Positions 1 through 9,593 of a stretch of DNA of 14,815 bases are shown in pieces. The stretch covers positions 1 through 14,815 of the forward strand of contig JANBQC010000659.1 in NCBI GenBank assembly GCA_027576995.1, read 5' to 3'. The notes under the pieces were generated by a model. That model worked only from the letters and a program-made list of their open reading frames with translations. It did no database searches and was not told the DNA's origin. Every line of letters starts with the position of its first letter. Position 1 is the stretch's first letter. The position numbers and the translations under genes are program-made. Source of the DNA: Dimargaris cristalligena (taxonomy: Eukaryota; Kickxellomycota; Dimargaritomycetes; Dimargaritales; Dimargaritaceae).

Positions 1-265
1 TCCCTTTCCCTTTGCTTAGTCATCCAATCTTCTGGGACCTTCTCTCCCTTTCTCTATTATTCATCTATCTTTTCATTGAGGCTTCCTCTTTCGAGTATAA
101 ATACTCCCCCTTGCTGCCACCTCTTGGAACAGTAAGTCTATTATCACCTTTCCCTTTTATCACCTATCCTTTCAAATAAAGTTCAGTTTTTAAGGATTTG
201 AGTTCAGTTCTTTACACCTATCCTTGGGACTCTTGGTAGACTAAGAGTGGTAAACCCAGGTGACA
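1..265 (+). repeat. LTR A, plus-strand copy, cut by the window edge
   Basis: Bases 1-216 match the reverse complement of 1978-2194 almost throughout, including the stretch around the TATA box and the sequence reading CCACCTCTTGGAACAG. Bases 219-265 then match the reverse complement of 1339-1386, the end of LTR B. The strand is C/T-rich, has a TATA box at 93-106 and runs to a GGTGACA end at 259-265, as expected of a retrotransposon LTR. Its left end lies outside the window. It might be a 5' LTR with internal sequence after it, or a solo LTR; no convincing primer site follows directly. The shared tail suggests LTR A and LTR B are related families or that the copies recombined. Confidence 0.7.
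93..106 (+). promoter_or_regulatory. LTR A core promoter (TATA box)
   Basis: GAGTATAAATACTC, a TATA box inside a 6-bp inverted repeat (GAGTAT/ATACTC), followed by a C-run. The same box, one base different, is kept at 2089-2102 in the inverted copy, so it is a conserved part of the LTR. It probably drove transcription of the element. Confidence 0.6.
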
Positions 266-668
266 GGGACCTTCCAACTTCACTTTTTATTACATGACTG
301 CAGTCACCTTTTACTGTACATGGAGACTCCTTTCTCTTTCTTTCCTTTTTATTAGTTTTATCTTTTATCCAGATTATAGCAACTAATATACTGGTCCCCC
401 AGCATCATGCATCAAAATTAGCTAATAAATTATTACATAGGTAATAATATTTCAAGTACTACTGCAACCACTATGTGAGGCAGTTACCCAGGAATGGAAC
501 ACAGCACAAAACCCTTTACCCTGGAACACCCTGCCTAGTGGAGCATGAACAGGTACCAACCCAATTGAATATAATAAGCAAACTTAGAGCATACACCCTT
601 ATTGGAGTAGAGCTGAGGAAAAGAGTGGGATGTAAACAGATAGTATAATAATTCGTCAAAGGGGGCCA
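266..668. other. Gene-free stretch, probable retroelement remnant
   Basis: No open reading frame or recognisable protein motif is seen. The strand stays C-rich up to about 600, like LTR A before it, which suggests internal or flanking sequence of the same plus-strand element. It holds a 12-bp palindrome, TGACTGCAGTCA, at 295-306. From 301 to 1140 there is only one CpG (at 654). Confidence 0.4.
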
Positions 669-891
669 TGTTGGAATACTAAGGACTTAAAAGAAATAAA
701 ACTAGAAGAAAGGGAAGAAAGTAGCTGGAGGATGGTAGGTGCCTCTAGGTAGTTAGTTTTATTAAACTGTAATTTTTGATGGGGTGAAATATAAGTGGCT
801 AACATAAATGATCTCATGATAGCAGAATAAACTAATGTAATTAGATGAAATAGGATAGGATAAAGAACATGTAGGAATATATTCTTCAACA
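669..891 (-). repeat. Solo LTR of the copia-type element
   Basis: A 223-bp copy of the LTRs found at 4855-5077 and 9609-9831, of the same length and readily aligned. Its termini are the best preserved of the three: on the minus strand it starts TGTTG and ends CAACA. No purine tract lies on the right and no tRNA-like primer site on the left, so it is not the edge of an adjacent full element. The flanking 5-mers (GGCCA left, CAGGG right) do not match, so either the target duplication has decayed or the copy arose by recombination between elements. An AATAAA signal lies on the minus strand at 758-763. Confidence 0.85.
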
Positions 892-1131
892 CAGGGGAGG
901 GCTGACATGGGGGTATGACATCTCCTAGGTCTGAGTATAGTTAGAAGTCTTTAATTAGGATTGTTTCTACTTAGGTCTGGTCTTCTCTTAGGGTTAATGC
1001 TAGGAGGTTCCTTATATAACTTTATAGGATGTATACTCTATGGGTTGGTGCAAGGTGATTGATGTATCATTATACCCTGGTGGTTCTCAGTTCATCCACT
1101 GATGGGGTGGGTGCTGTTAGGGGGTGCACTT

Positions 1132-1264
1132 CCATAGTCCTTTGTGGTTAAGCACCTTTGGGATACATCTCTATGGTCCTTTGTGGGGCGATAGCTTGGT
1201 TGTCTATGGTCCTTTGTAGGTAGGGGTCCATTCCTTCCATAGTACCTTACAATCCTTTGTAAGG
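1132..1264. repeat. Four-copy short tandem-type repeat (39/33/33-bp spacing)
   Basis: On the plus strand a core close to CTATGGTCCTTTGTGG starts at 1132, 1171, 1204 and 1237; the last copy is interrupted by extra bases. The spacings of 39, 33 and 33 bp are all multiples of three, which would keep a reading frame. This suggests either a formerly coding repeat or a leader repeat of the LTR B element. Confidence 0.6.
1245..1264. repeat. Perfect 8-bp inverted repeat with 4-base loop
   Basis: CCTTACAA and TTGTAAGG flank the loop TCCT. It forms inside the last copy of the 33-bp repeat. Its role is unknown. Confidence 0.6.
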
Positions 1265-1325
1265 TGCAGGTGGGTCTACAGATGATAGGGGTACAGAGGC
1301 TTTCCTTTGAGAGACTATTCAATAT

Positions 1326-1337
1326 GGTCCTCCACCA
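1326..1337 (-). promoter_or_regulatory. Candidate tRNA primer-binding site of the LTR B element
   Basis: On the minus strand the LTR B end (GTGACA) is followed after one base by TGGTGGAGGACC. Its complement, GGTCCTCCACCA, reads like a tRNA acceptor 3' end with the CCA tail. Position and leading TGG fit a standard retroviral-type primer site. I cannot name the tRNA, and CpG decay may have altered the site. Confidence 0.4.
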
Positions 1338-1338
1338 A

Positions 1339-1912
1339 TGTCACCTAGGTTTACTACTCTTAGTCTGTCAAGAGTCCTGAGGATAAGCTTCTAATGGTAG
1401 GTGGGGCTTGGCCTCAGCCAAGTGGGCTACTAGTATTAGGATGGGGTACAGTACTAACCAATAAAGGATAGGTACTAGTGTATACAAGGGTTATGCAGTG
1501 GGCACACTTACCAGTTAGTACAAAGGAGTGAGCATATGGTATTTATTAAAGTAATTTGGGGGACCTAAAATAAGCTATCCTCTAACTAGTCTCAGTGGGG
1601 CCAGCTATATATACATAGGGGACTACTCCAAAGGGAGGTCCCTGAAGGAAGATACTACTAAGACTACTGATAAATAACTAGCTAACTAGATGGTGTAGGG
1701 GTATGGAAGACTTAGCTGGGAACTGGAAGAGTTGTTAGATCAGCCTAGGAGTAAATGATGGGACTCCGCAGTCTAGGAAGGGAAGGGTTATATAATATAG
1801 GAGGATCCCATAGTACCGGGGGTGACTATGGGGAGGTAAATATAGTACTATAAGGCATAATAGGGATAATCTAGTGTTATGTCTAGATTAAGCCAGATTA
1901 GAAGGGCCAACA
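1339..1912 (-). repeat. LTR B, complete copy, minus strand
   Basis: About 574 bp; on the minus strand it runs TGTTGGCCC...GGTGACA, giving TGT...ACA ends. Bases from 1497 to 1912 align in the same orientation with 9832-10259, and both copies stop aligning at the TGTTGG (or decayed TATCAG) end, which marks it as a true terminus. The two versions, TTGG and TCAG, both derive simply from an ancestral TCGG by CpG decay. A candidate primer site abuts its inner end, so it may be a 5' LTR whose internal region (1325 downward) is lost or degraded. It abuts the truncated LTR A copy at 1978-2194. Confidence 0.65.
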
Positions 1913-1977
1913 TCACCCTCTCCTACTGGAGCCTAATTCTCGGGGCCTTCAATGAATAGAATAATCTGGTTGCTGGA

Positions 1978-2194
1978 TGTAAAGGACTGAAATTAACTCC
2001 TTGAAAACTGAGCTTTTTTTAAAAAAACAGATAATAAGAAGGGGAAGGTGATGATAGACTTGCTGTTCCAAGAGGTGGTAGTAAGGGGGAGTATTTATAC
2101 TTAAAAAGGGAAGTCTAAATGAAAAGATAGATGAATAATAGAGAAAGGGAGGGAAGGTCCCAGAACATTAGATAACTAAGTAGAGGGAAAGGGA
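1978..2194 (-). repeat. LTR A, inverted copy, minus strand
   Basis: Reverse complement of 1-216, with the TATA box and the CCACCTCTTGGAACAG stretch conserved. The LTR probably extends outward to about 2230, beyond what the window-edge copy covers. It lies downstream of the minus-strand gypsy pol remnant, so it may be that element's 3' LTR. It lacks the 45-bp tail that directly follows in the plus-strand copy; that tail appears instead about 590 bp away at 1339-1386, after LTR B. I found no clear polypurine tract on its pol side. Confidence 0.65.
2089..2102 (-). promoter_or_regulatory. LTR A core promoter (TATA box), inverted copy
   Basis: The minus strand reads AAGTATAAATACTC, preceding a C-run, and matches the box at 93-106 with one base changed. 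Confidence 0.55.
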
Positions 2195-2583
2195 GGGGAG
2201 TTCCCAGACAATAATATTAGTCATCACAAAGGATAGGTAATACTTGGGTAACCAATAACTTCAATGTAAAACAATAGAAGGGAAAAAAAGAAAGGGAGAA
2301 AGCTATTTTTAACTGCACTTTGAATAGGAGTACAGTTGGGCCAGGGGCAGTGTGAATGCAGGGGTATCATCCGGTCAGGGGTAGGGGTGCATCACAGTCA
2401 AGGGTATAAAATATAATAATAGAAAAAACAATATACCAATGAAGATGGAGGAAAGATAACTATACTTATCAGGGATAGGGGCAGGGGCTTATTCACTCAT
2501 CAGGGGCATACTTCAGATATGTACAAAAAATAGATAAAAAATAAAAGTAGGTAAAAATGTAATAAGTTTACTACACCAGAGAC
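2195..2583. other. Decayed gypsy 3' region, no gene
   Basis: This lies between the end of the gypsy integrase and LTR A. The pol frame continues past the TGA at 2584 with a hydrophobic, domain-less stretch to a double stop at 2497-2502. On the plus strand the segment 2340-2510 repeats short AGGGG units (for example near 2344, 2362, 2380, 2470 and 2502). No purine tract for plus-strand priming is convincing. Confidence 0.4.
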
Positions 2584-4854
2584 TCATTCCTGTTGATGGC
2601 ACTTGTCATGTACCACAGGAGTGATGGTATAGGTATTATCACTATAGATACCTTCTATAGAGACTAGTCCTTCAAATAGGGCCTGTAAAGACAGGGGTCT
2701 ATGTGGGACTTAGACTAAAACATAATCACTAGTATGGTATTATATAGGGTTGGTAGGCTTGGGACCTGGTTTATAGCAGGCATGTTAGTAGGCTTCACTG
2801 AGTCTATTGTGTAACTCATTAATGTAGGCAGAGCTAGTGGAGGCTCACAGGGAATCAGGCTCAGTGTTCAAGGCAATATCAATGGGCATGTATAGATCAT
2901 AGCCATATATCAAGAAGAAGGGTTTGTTGGCAATTACATAGATGTGGGCTGTGCAATAGGCAAACAGGTAGAGGATGAGGTATTGATCCCATTGGGGGTC
3001 ATCACCAGAGGGATATTTGGTGATTATGTGTTTGAGGGTTTTATTGAGATATTCCATGGCTCCATTACTCTGGGGATGGTAGGGGATAGCCATTCAATGG
3101 TCTACCTCTAAGAGTTACAGGGTTTGCTAGAGGATATTAGTAGTGAATTATTTACCACAGTCAGAGATGAGGATTTGGGGGTAACTATGTAAGCTGATGA
3201 TATTTTTGATGAGGAACTGGATGATGGCTTAGGTGGTGATATGGGGTACAGCACATGTGAAAGGCTAACAGGTGAAATAGTTGATGGCTATAATAATGAA
3301 CTTATTGCTATTCTTAGTCATATTGAAGGGGCCAATAATGTTGATCCTGAGGCAGTCCAAGGGGCTGGTGAGGGGGGTGACAAGCTGGGCTGGGGGCTAA
3401 GGGGCCTGTTGGTAGTGTTGGCAGGTTTCACAGCTGCAGATGTACTTCTTAATTTCTTTATCTATAGATAGCTAGTAGATAATTTGGCAGAGGTGGTGTA
3501 GGACTACTTCAGCTCCTAGGTGACTGGTTCCAGGCCTGCTATGGGTAGAATTGATGGCAGAAGCTTGGTGGGACTTGGGCAACAATGGGTGGTTCTACCC
3601 ACCAGGGCCCTATTGGTACAGGAGGTGCTCATTAATCACAAATGTCTGATTTCTACTATGGAATTTGCAAAATATCTGATCCTCTATTCAATTATGCAGG
3701 TTTTTTATATTGGGGTCTACCAGTTAGTCCTGGAGTATCTGGGCTAGGGGGATAGTAGTGGTGAGGATAGTGGGCTGCACATCAGTGGACCCAAAACTGG
3801 AGGAGCCATGTTCTATTTTGCTCAGAGTGGCAGTTTCTAGCAGGAGGGGAGATTCATATTGTTGGAAGATGAGCTGGGTGATGCAGTCCTCAGGCTGGAA
3901 GTGAAGCATTTTGGCTATAAGGTTGTGCATGAGGACTTAGATTACCCCTCAGAAATCAGTATCAATGACCCCAACTCAGATGGTGATGCAGCATAGGCCT
4001 AGGGAACTGTGTTCTTGGATAAGGGCTACCATGAGTGGTTCTATTTGGAGGGCCCAACACATAGCTACTTTGGTACATTAGTAAGGTGTAAGGTCAAACC
4101 CAGTGATGAATATGAGGTCATAACCTGCAGAACTGGGGGTGGCCTGAGTTGGTAGGATGGCCTTCGGGTGGCAATATTGGATGGTGAATATAGGGGTATT
4201 AGTTCCAAGGTATATGTGACCAACCAGGGATTCATACTGTAGGTCTACCACCTGTGGGATGGCTAGCTAAGATAACCCATCAGCATTACTGTGCACACAG
4301 CCGGGGCAGTGTCAGATGGCAAAGTCACATTCTTACAAGGTCAGGTACCAGCACTCAAGTTGGCCTGATTGTGGGGTGGTGGAGTGGAGCCATTGTAGTG
4401 GTGGGTGATCTATTTCAATGGTAAAGTACTGTCCGTACAGGTATAGTCAGAACTTTTTCAGGGCAAATAGGATCACCAGGCACTTGCATTTAGTGATAGA
4501 GTAGTTTTATTACACCGGGTCTAGCCTTGCACTAGCATATATGACAATATGTTCATGCCCTTCCTCCTCTTGTGTGAGTATGGTGTCTACACCAGTATTT
4601 GAAGTATTAGTTTGTACAATAAATAGTTTGGTGAAGTCTGGGTACTATAGGATTGGATTCCCAGACAGGCACTTTCAAGGGTTATTGAACTCTGCTTATT
4701 CCTCAGCAGTCTACACAAATGGGGTATCTTTCTTGATGAGGCCCCGGAGTATAGTGGATCATGTTGTAAAGTTCTATATGAATTAGTGGTAGTATGAGGC
4801 AAGTCCCGGAAAGCTTTGAATATCCTTGACAGTGGTAGGCACCAGTGTCACAGT
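2584..4854 (-). pseudogene. Ty3/gypsy-type pol remnant (RT end, RNase H, integrase)
   Basis: This is the 3' half of a retrotransposon polyprotein. In order on the minus strand: the end of RT with its QSF-GLASYY and KKDTPF signatures (about 4830-4690); RNase H with ASARLDP and CVHSNADGLS (about 4620-4260); the integrase zinc region ending CETCQ (about 3535-3425); the integrase core with IIGPF, LISDCG and PYHPQSNGAMEYLNK (about 3350-3030); and a GPY/F-like module ending SDNTYTI (about 2690-2620). Gag, protease and most of RT are absent, because the copia LTR begins at 4855. From the integrase zinc region to 2584 one frame can be followed without a shift, broken only by stops that fit C-to-T or G-to-A changes at Gln, Arg and Trp codons. 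The first catalytic Asp of RNase H (4606-4608) and of integrase (3340-3342) read as Asn, while the second Asp (3160-3162) and Glu (3052-3054) of integrase remain. It is inactive. Confidence 0.9.
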
Positions 4855-5077
4855 TGTTGGAATACTAAGGACTTAAAGGAAATAAAACTGAAAGAAAGGG
4901 AAGAAAGCAGCTAGAGGATGGTAGGTACCTCTAGGAGGTTAGTTTTATTGAACTGTAATTTTTGATGGGGTAAAATATAAGTAGCTAACATAAATGATCT
5001 CATAATAGCAGAATAAACTAATGTAATTAGATGAAATGGGATAGGATAAAGAACACATAGGAATATATTCTTCAATA
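4855..5077 (-). repeat. 3' LTR of the copia-type element
   Basis: Aligned end to end with 9609-9831 and 669-891. Its outer end keeps TGTTGG on the plus strand; the inner end reads CAATA where the solo LTR keeps CAACA, a C-to-T change. The polyprotein stop codon (TGA, 5072-5074) lies inside its first bases. Confidence 0.92.
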
Positions 5078-6620
5078 TTCCCCTTTATTACAAGTAGGAA
5101 TAGTAATAATATCTTGTTTGTTGGATGTAAAGAGATGGATATTCAATGGTTTTGTCAAAAAATCAGCCTTTTGTTCAGTGCTAGGCACATGCTTTAAGGT
5201 AATAATTCCTTTGTTAATATAATCTTAAACTATATGGAATTTAATATTAATATTCTTAGAGCAATTGTGATTCACAGGGTTCTTTGCAATAAGGATACAA
5301 GCCATAATATCACTATTTATAGTGATAGACATAGAAAAAGAATCAAGAAACTGGAGAATTTGTTTAGTCCAAATCACCTCCTTTGTAGCTTCAGATAAAG
5401 CAATATACTCAGCTTCAGCAGTAGAAGTAGTGACTAGGGTTTTTTTCTTGGATACCCAGGATACAGGGCCACCAGCCAGGAGAAATAGATGACCACCAAT
5501 GGATTTTCTGTCAAAGGAGTCATTAGCAAAATCATTATCACAAAAACTAATTAAACCCAAATTTTTACCATCAAAGGTAATCCCTTGGTCTAGGGTACCT
5601 TTAAGGTAGTGTAAAATTTTTTTGGCAGTAAGCCAGTGGGTAGTTGTGGGTTTGGAATTAAAGGAACTTAACTTGTAAACAGTGTAGGTAATATCAGGTC
5701 TAGTGCAATTTGATAAATACAACAGGGAGCTAATTAAGTTGGTGTAAGGTTCATTGGTAAGCTCACAAGTGGTAGTGGTAGGTGAGGGTTTGAAGCCAAG
5801 TACCATGGGAGTGCTTATAGGGTTGTACTATTCCATGCTGTAGTCCTCCAGTAAGTCAGAAATATATTTCTACTGGTGGATAAAAAGGGATAATAGCCAG
5901 TTATCAGTTGACTTGATTTGTGAGACTTAAATTCTAAGTAGGAAATTCAATTCCCCTTAATCAGTTATTGAGAATCTGGTATTGAGTTGTTGTTCAACCT
6001 AATTTACACCAGAAAGCTCAGGTGAGACAATAAGAATATCATCAACATACACAGCAAGGTATGTACATAGGCTTCCTTGAATCTTGGCATACATACTATG
6101 ATCAGGTTCATTCTTTAAAAAGTTGCAGGACAGCAGAAACTCATCAAGAGTTTGATTCTAGAGTCTTGGAGATTGCTTAAGTCTATATAGGCTATGGTTA
6201 AGCTTGCAGACAGAGTGTTTGGGGATCTGGGATCCCTCAGGAGGTTCAATAAAAACTTCCTTATCAATTTTACCATTCAAAAACACAGTTTTAACATCCA
6301 TTTGATGAATAAAAAGGTGATACTTAGCAATAAGTGCCAAGAGAATCCTGATGCTAGAGTAGTGAACTACAGGTGCAAAGGTTTCATTGTAGTTAATTCC
6401 TTTACACTGATGGAATCCCTTAACAACTAGTTGAGCCCTGTGATACTCAATAGTACTATCAGGGTGTAACTTAGTAATAAGAACCTAATGACAGGGTAAA
6501 ACTTTGGAGTTTTTTTGATAAGGTACTAAGTCCCAGACTTCATTTTCAGCCATAGACTTGAGTTTAAGGTCAATGGCCAACTGCCATTCCTTACGGAACT
6601 GATCCTTCATAGCCAGGGAG
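5072..6620 (-). pseudogene. Copia pol: reverse transcriptase and RNase H
   Basis: The RT starts near 6590 with the copia-type entry around WQLAID and AENEVWDLVP. It continues with KGFHQ, NETFAPVV and QMDVKTVFLNG (6180-6420), and has an intact YVDD active site (6038-6049). A 193-codon open stretch (5225-5806) holds the RT/RNase H connection (SLLYLSNCTRPDITY) and RNase H with FCDNDFAND and STAEAEYIALSEA. After an in-frame TAA at 5225-5227, the frame goes on through the conserved end motif HVPSTEQKADFLTKPL to a TGA at 5072-5074. Further stops interrupt the RT between about 5840 and 6160, among them TAG where copia RTs have Trp (near 6150) and TAG or TAA after Gln or Asp. The visible catalytic residues of RT and RNase H are preserved, but the gene cannot be read through. 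Confidence 0.92.
5078..5086 (-). promoter_or_regulatory. Polypurine tract of the copia-type element
   Basis: The minus strand reads AAAGGGGAA directly against the 3' LTR, the expected place for the plus-strand DNA primer in reverse transcription. The tract is also coding: it encodes part of the last residues of the polyprotein (Asn-Lys-Gly-Glu-Tyr, then TGA in the LTR). Confidence 0.85.
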
Positions 6621-8480
6621 TAATATTGTGGACCATCCATGGCCAGAAAAGCTAAATTGGAAGGAGGGTTGGAGTTGGGAGAGGGAGGAATGCTGCCAAT
6701 ATATTTAGACAGTCGAGGAGTTGTTAATTGGAGTTGTTTTGACCTTTTAAAATGATTCCTTTTTAAGGGAATAGCCTGGGGGCCGGGGACAGGTGCTCTG
6801 TAGTTGAATTGGACAGGTGTAGGGACCTGGTGGGAGATATTAGATTTCTTGAGTTCAGATTCAAGTTCCCAGTCATTCAGATCAAGATTTGGGTCTACAG
6901 GGATGCCACTTAAAGTGTGTGGGCTTAATTACATGCTAAGATCACTTGTATTAATGACCTGGGGTATAGTAGATACCACTGAAAAAATTTCAGAACCATA
7001 TGTAGATTGGTTAGAAATATCCATTATCACAGGTACAGTTACTACTGCAGGAGGTGCATAAGACATATGGTCTGCATTAATAGATAAATTTAAGCCTGGA
7101 TCCTCATCTGGGAGGTAAAAGTAGTGACTGGAGGTATTCTGGGCTTGATTCCAGATGGTTTTTGATGGGGATGGCTGTTCTGAAGTCCAGGAAGCCAGGG
7201 AATCAGGCAAAAAATGCATGTCTTGACTGACAATGACCTTGTTTGACTTGGGGTCAAAAAACTTGTAGTTTTTCAGGTTGGCAGTCAGCCCCACGTAGAG
7301 GAGCTTCTTTGAGGTTGGTTGTAACTTTTGGGAGTAAAAATTGTTGGCTTTGATGATTGCCTCAGACCCTAACTGGTGAAATCATGTAAGATCTGGCTGT
7401 TGGCCATACCAGTGTAAATGGGGAGTGTCATTACCAATTTTAGGACTAGAAATCCTATTCTAAATTATGGTAGCAGCCAGAAGTACTCCCCCCAAAGGGA
7501 TTTGGGTAAACCCTTTTCATTAAGTATGCATTTCACAGTAGAGTGAACAGTTTAATTGAACCTTTCAGCAATGCCATTTTGTTGGGGGGAGTAAGGTGCA
7601 CTAGTGGAATGAGCAATTCCATACTCCTTGAGGATAGTACTGAATTGATGGAAGATGTACTTACCACCATTATCAAAATAAATTTCTTTAGGAAACTTAC
7701 CAAACTGATTTTTCACATACTTTAAATACCAGTCCAGTGCCTAGGGTACATCAGATTTGTGTTTAATCAAACTGACATAAGCTATTCTTAAAAACTGGTT
7801 AATAAAAGTGACAAAATAGTATTGTCCTTTCATTGTTCTGATAGGCATAGGACCAGCTATATCAGTGTGAATTACCTCCAGTATGGTGAACTCAGGGTCC
7901 AGCCTACCAGAGAAGGGTAGGCAAGTTGCCTTATTAATTAAACAGGTTTCACAAGGTTGGATATCCTTAGAAGTAGTTAAATCAACACCTGGTAGTAGGC
8001 CAGACTTGGTTGCCTGAATCAGTAATAGATAATTAACATGGCCTAAGTTAATGTGGGCCTGTTGAATTGAATTTTCCTTTGAAATCAGGGCTTTGGGGGT
8101 TAGATCTTATCTAGGATACCACATTTTGATGGTATATGTATGTGTGCATGAACCTGCATAAAAGGACATCCCATTAGGGAGAGTAATCTCACAAGTATCA
8201 GAAGTAAAATTAATACTTGCACCTTTCTTTGTTACCTCTTTGACCAAAAAAAGGTTAAAACCAAGCTCAGGGCAGAAACCAACATCAAAGAGAGTGATAA
8301 TTACAGGTTTTCCAGTGGAGCTGGTAAGGGTAACCTAGATATTGCCTTGACCTAGGATAGGTACTGTACTGTTGTTGGCAATGGTGATGGAGGTCTTAGA
8401 GGGTTTGAATTCTTCAAAGAGTTCCAAGTAAGGGCAGAAGTGGCCACTTGCACCAGAATTGACATACCAAGTCTCAGTTG
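6621..8480 (-). pseudogene. Copia pol: protease and integrase
   Basis: The protease active-site region (about 8440-8466) reads WYVNSGASGHF where copia proteases have Asp-Ser-Gly; the Asp codon is now AAT at 8458-8460, so the enzyme is dead. The integrase follows: a zinc region with LGH near 8045 and CETCLINKAT at about 7930-7955; then core residues Asp (7861-7863, in HTDIAGPMP), Asp (7672-7674, in FDNGGKY) and Glu (7564-7566, in NGIAERFN), all kept. The C-terminal part continues with GSEAIIK and LKNYKFFDP (about 7230-7370) and an open stretch to about 6929. A frameshift lies at or near a six-C run (7488-7493). Several TAG/TAA/TGA codons interrupt the core. Below about 6929 down to the RT is a poorly conserved linker. 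Confidence 0.9.
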
Positions 8481-9328
8481 GATTTTCTTTTTGGGCAGAG
8501 GCCTTGAGGGCTAGGCCAGATTGTTGGGGTTCTTATTCACAGTGGGGAGGTGCAGGGACCTTGGGTTTACTCAATTACACAGCTAACTTTGCAGTTTGGG
8601 CCTTACATTCATTGTTGGAATGGGAATTTGAATTGTGGTAGTCACAGTACTTACCAGAGGGTTTCCCCTTTTTCCCTTTGACCTTTTTAGGGGTAGCAGG
8701 TTTGTTGAAACTGGCTACAAGGGTAGAGGAACTAGACATAAGGGGGTTTGTTCTTGGTGTAAATAGTCTCTGTAAAGACTATCCCTAATATTAGAAAACT
8801 TTAGATCAGAAATTTTGGTGGAGTTAAAAATTGCAATTTGAGTTGTAAATTGGTCCTGCCTCATGGAGTTAATAAGGATCAGGGAGCAGATTATCTCCTT
8901 GCCTAGTTTGAGGCTCTCAGTTTTACCGTAGAGTTGCCACACCTTATTGGCCATCTGGATTAGGGTCTCATCATCTTGATGTAGGTTGAAAAGTTATTGG
9001 TAGAGCTCCAGGGCATGTGAGGCCTTATTCAAGTTGAAAGCACTAGCCAGGGTACTCCATATTGCATTTTCAGATGGGCAGGACCTGATAGTTGGAAGCA
9101 TATTAGCAGTGACAGAGGCTTGGATCTTGAGTTTGGCCAGGTGGTCTTTCTTATGCCAGAACCTAGTGGAATCAAACTTGACCTCTTATCTTCAGTAGTG
9201 ATAATGAGGGTCAAAAATGGGGCTTCAATAACTTCCCAGAGGTCATCTAAGTTAAGGTGATTTTGCATTTGGATGCTCCAGTCATCATAGTTTGTACCAG
9301 TAAATGTAGGAAGAGGGGGGAGATTCAT
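8481..9328 (-). pseudogene. Copia gag (UBN2-like capsid and zinc knuckle)
   Basis: The start is the ATG at 9328 (MNLPPLPTF). The longer open frame above it begins with TTG, not ATG. Residues 9-35 carry the typical copia gag opening (FTGTNYDDWSIQMQNHL, DLWEVIEAP). The frame shifts near 9185, after which STRFWHKKDHLAKLKIQASV and the following capsid-like helices continue, with one TAA near 8995, to about 8760. A second shift near the five-G run at 8742-8746 leads to a basic linker (KKVKGKKGK) and a zinc knuckle at about 8605-8646, spaced Cys-X2-His-X4-His-X4-Cys. His takes the place of the usual second Cys; this may be a family variant rather than damage. Gag would form the virus-like particle around the element RNA. 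Confidence 0.88.
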
Positions 9329-9593
9329 TGTAAAGGACTGGCCAATCATTAGATGGATAGATAAAAATACCAAAAACTAGATGGATGGATATAGGAAAAG
9401 ACTTAAAAGTATCTATAGATAGATGAAGGATACAGATGGAGTCAATGGATAAAAATAAAGTAAAAGTTTGTACTGGCTGCAAAGGCACAAATATGCAATT
9501 GATCAGGACTAATGCACTATTCTGCAGGGATATGTAAGCGGTCAATGCACACATGTACAACTATTTCAAAGATAAAAGGATAAACATGCATAA
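9329..9593 (-). other. Untranslated leader of the copia-type element
   Basis: This lies between the primer site and the gag ATG. It contains a GATA/GATG-rich stretch at about 9350-9450 (GATGGATAGATA, GATGGATGGATA, TAGATAGATGAAGGATA). No gene is seen; packaging or dimer signals would be expected here but cannot be identified by eye. Confidence 0.55.

Larger units (their letters stand above)
892..1325 (-). other. Remnant next to LTR B, no intact gene
   Basis: This stretch lies downstream, on the minus strand, of LTR B and its candidate primer site, so it may be the leader or gag start of that element. A 77-codon open frame at 1092-1322 begins with TTG, not ATG, and shows no known domain; its peptide repeats a T-K-D-H/Y-R/G motif because of the DNA repeats at 1132-1264. 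From 892 to about 1090 nothing is recognisable. Confidence 0.35.

Noticed and set aside
656..892. Minus-strand open frame of 78 codons
   Set aside because: It coincides with the solo copia LTR and reads non-coding repeat sequence.
3241..3471. Plus-strand open frame of 76 codons
   Set aside because: It is antisense to the gypsy integrase, whose motifs are clear on the minus strand.
6804..7061. Plus-strand open frame of 85 codons
   Set aside because: Antisense to the copia pol linker and integrase C-terminal region, with no domain of its own.
9350..9450. GATA/GATG-rich stretch as a CRISPR-like or regular satellite array
   Set aside because: The units are irregular, very short and without spacers; it is simple sequence in the element leader.
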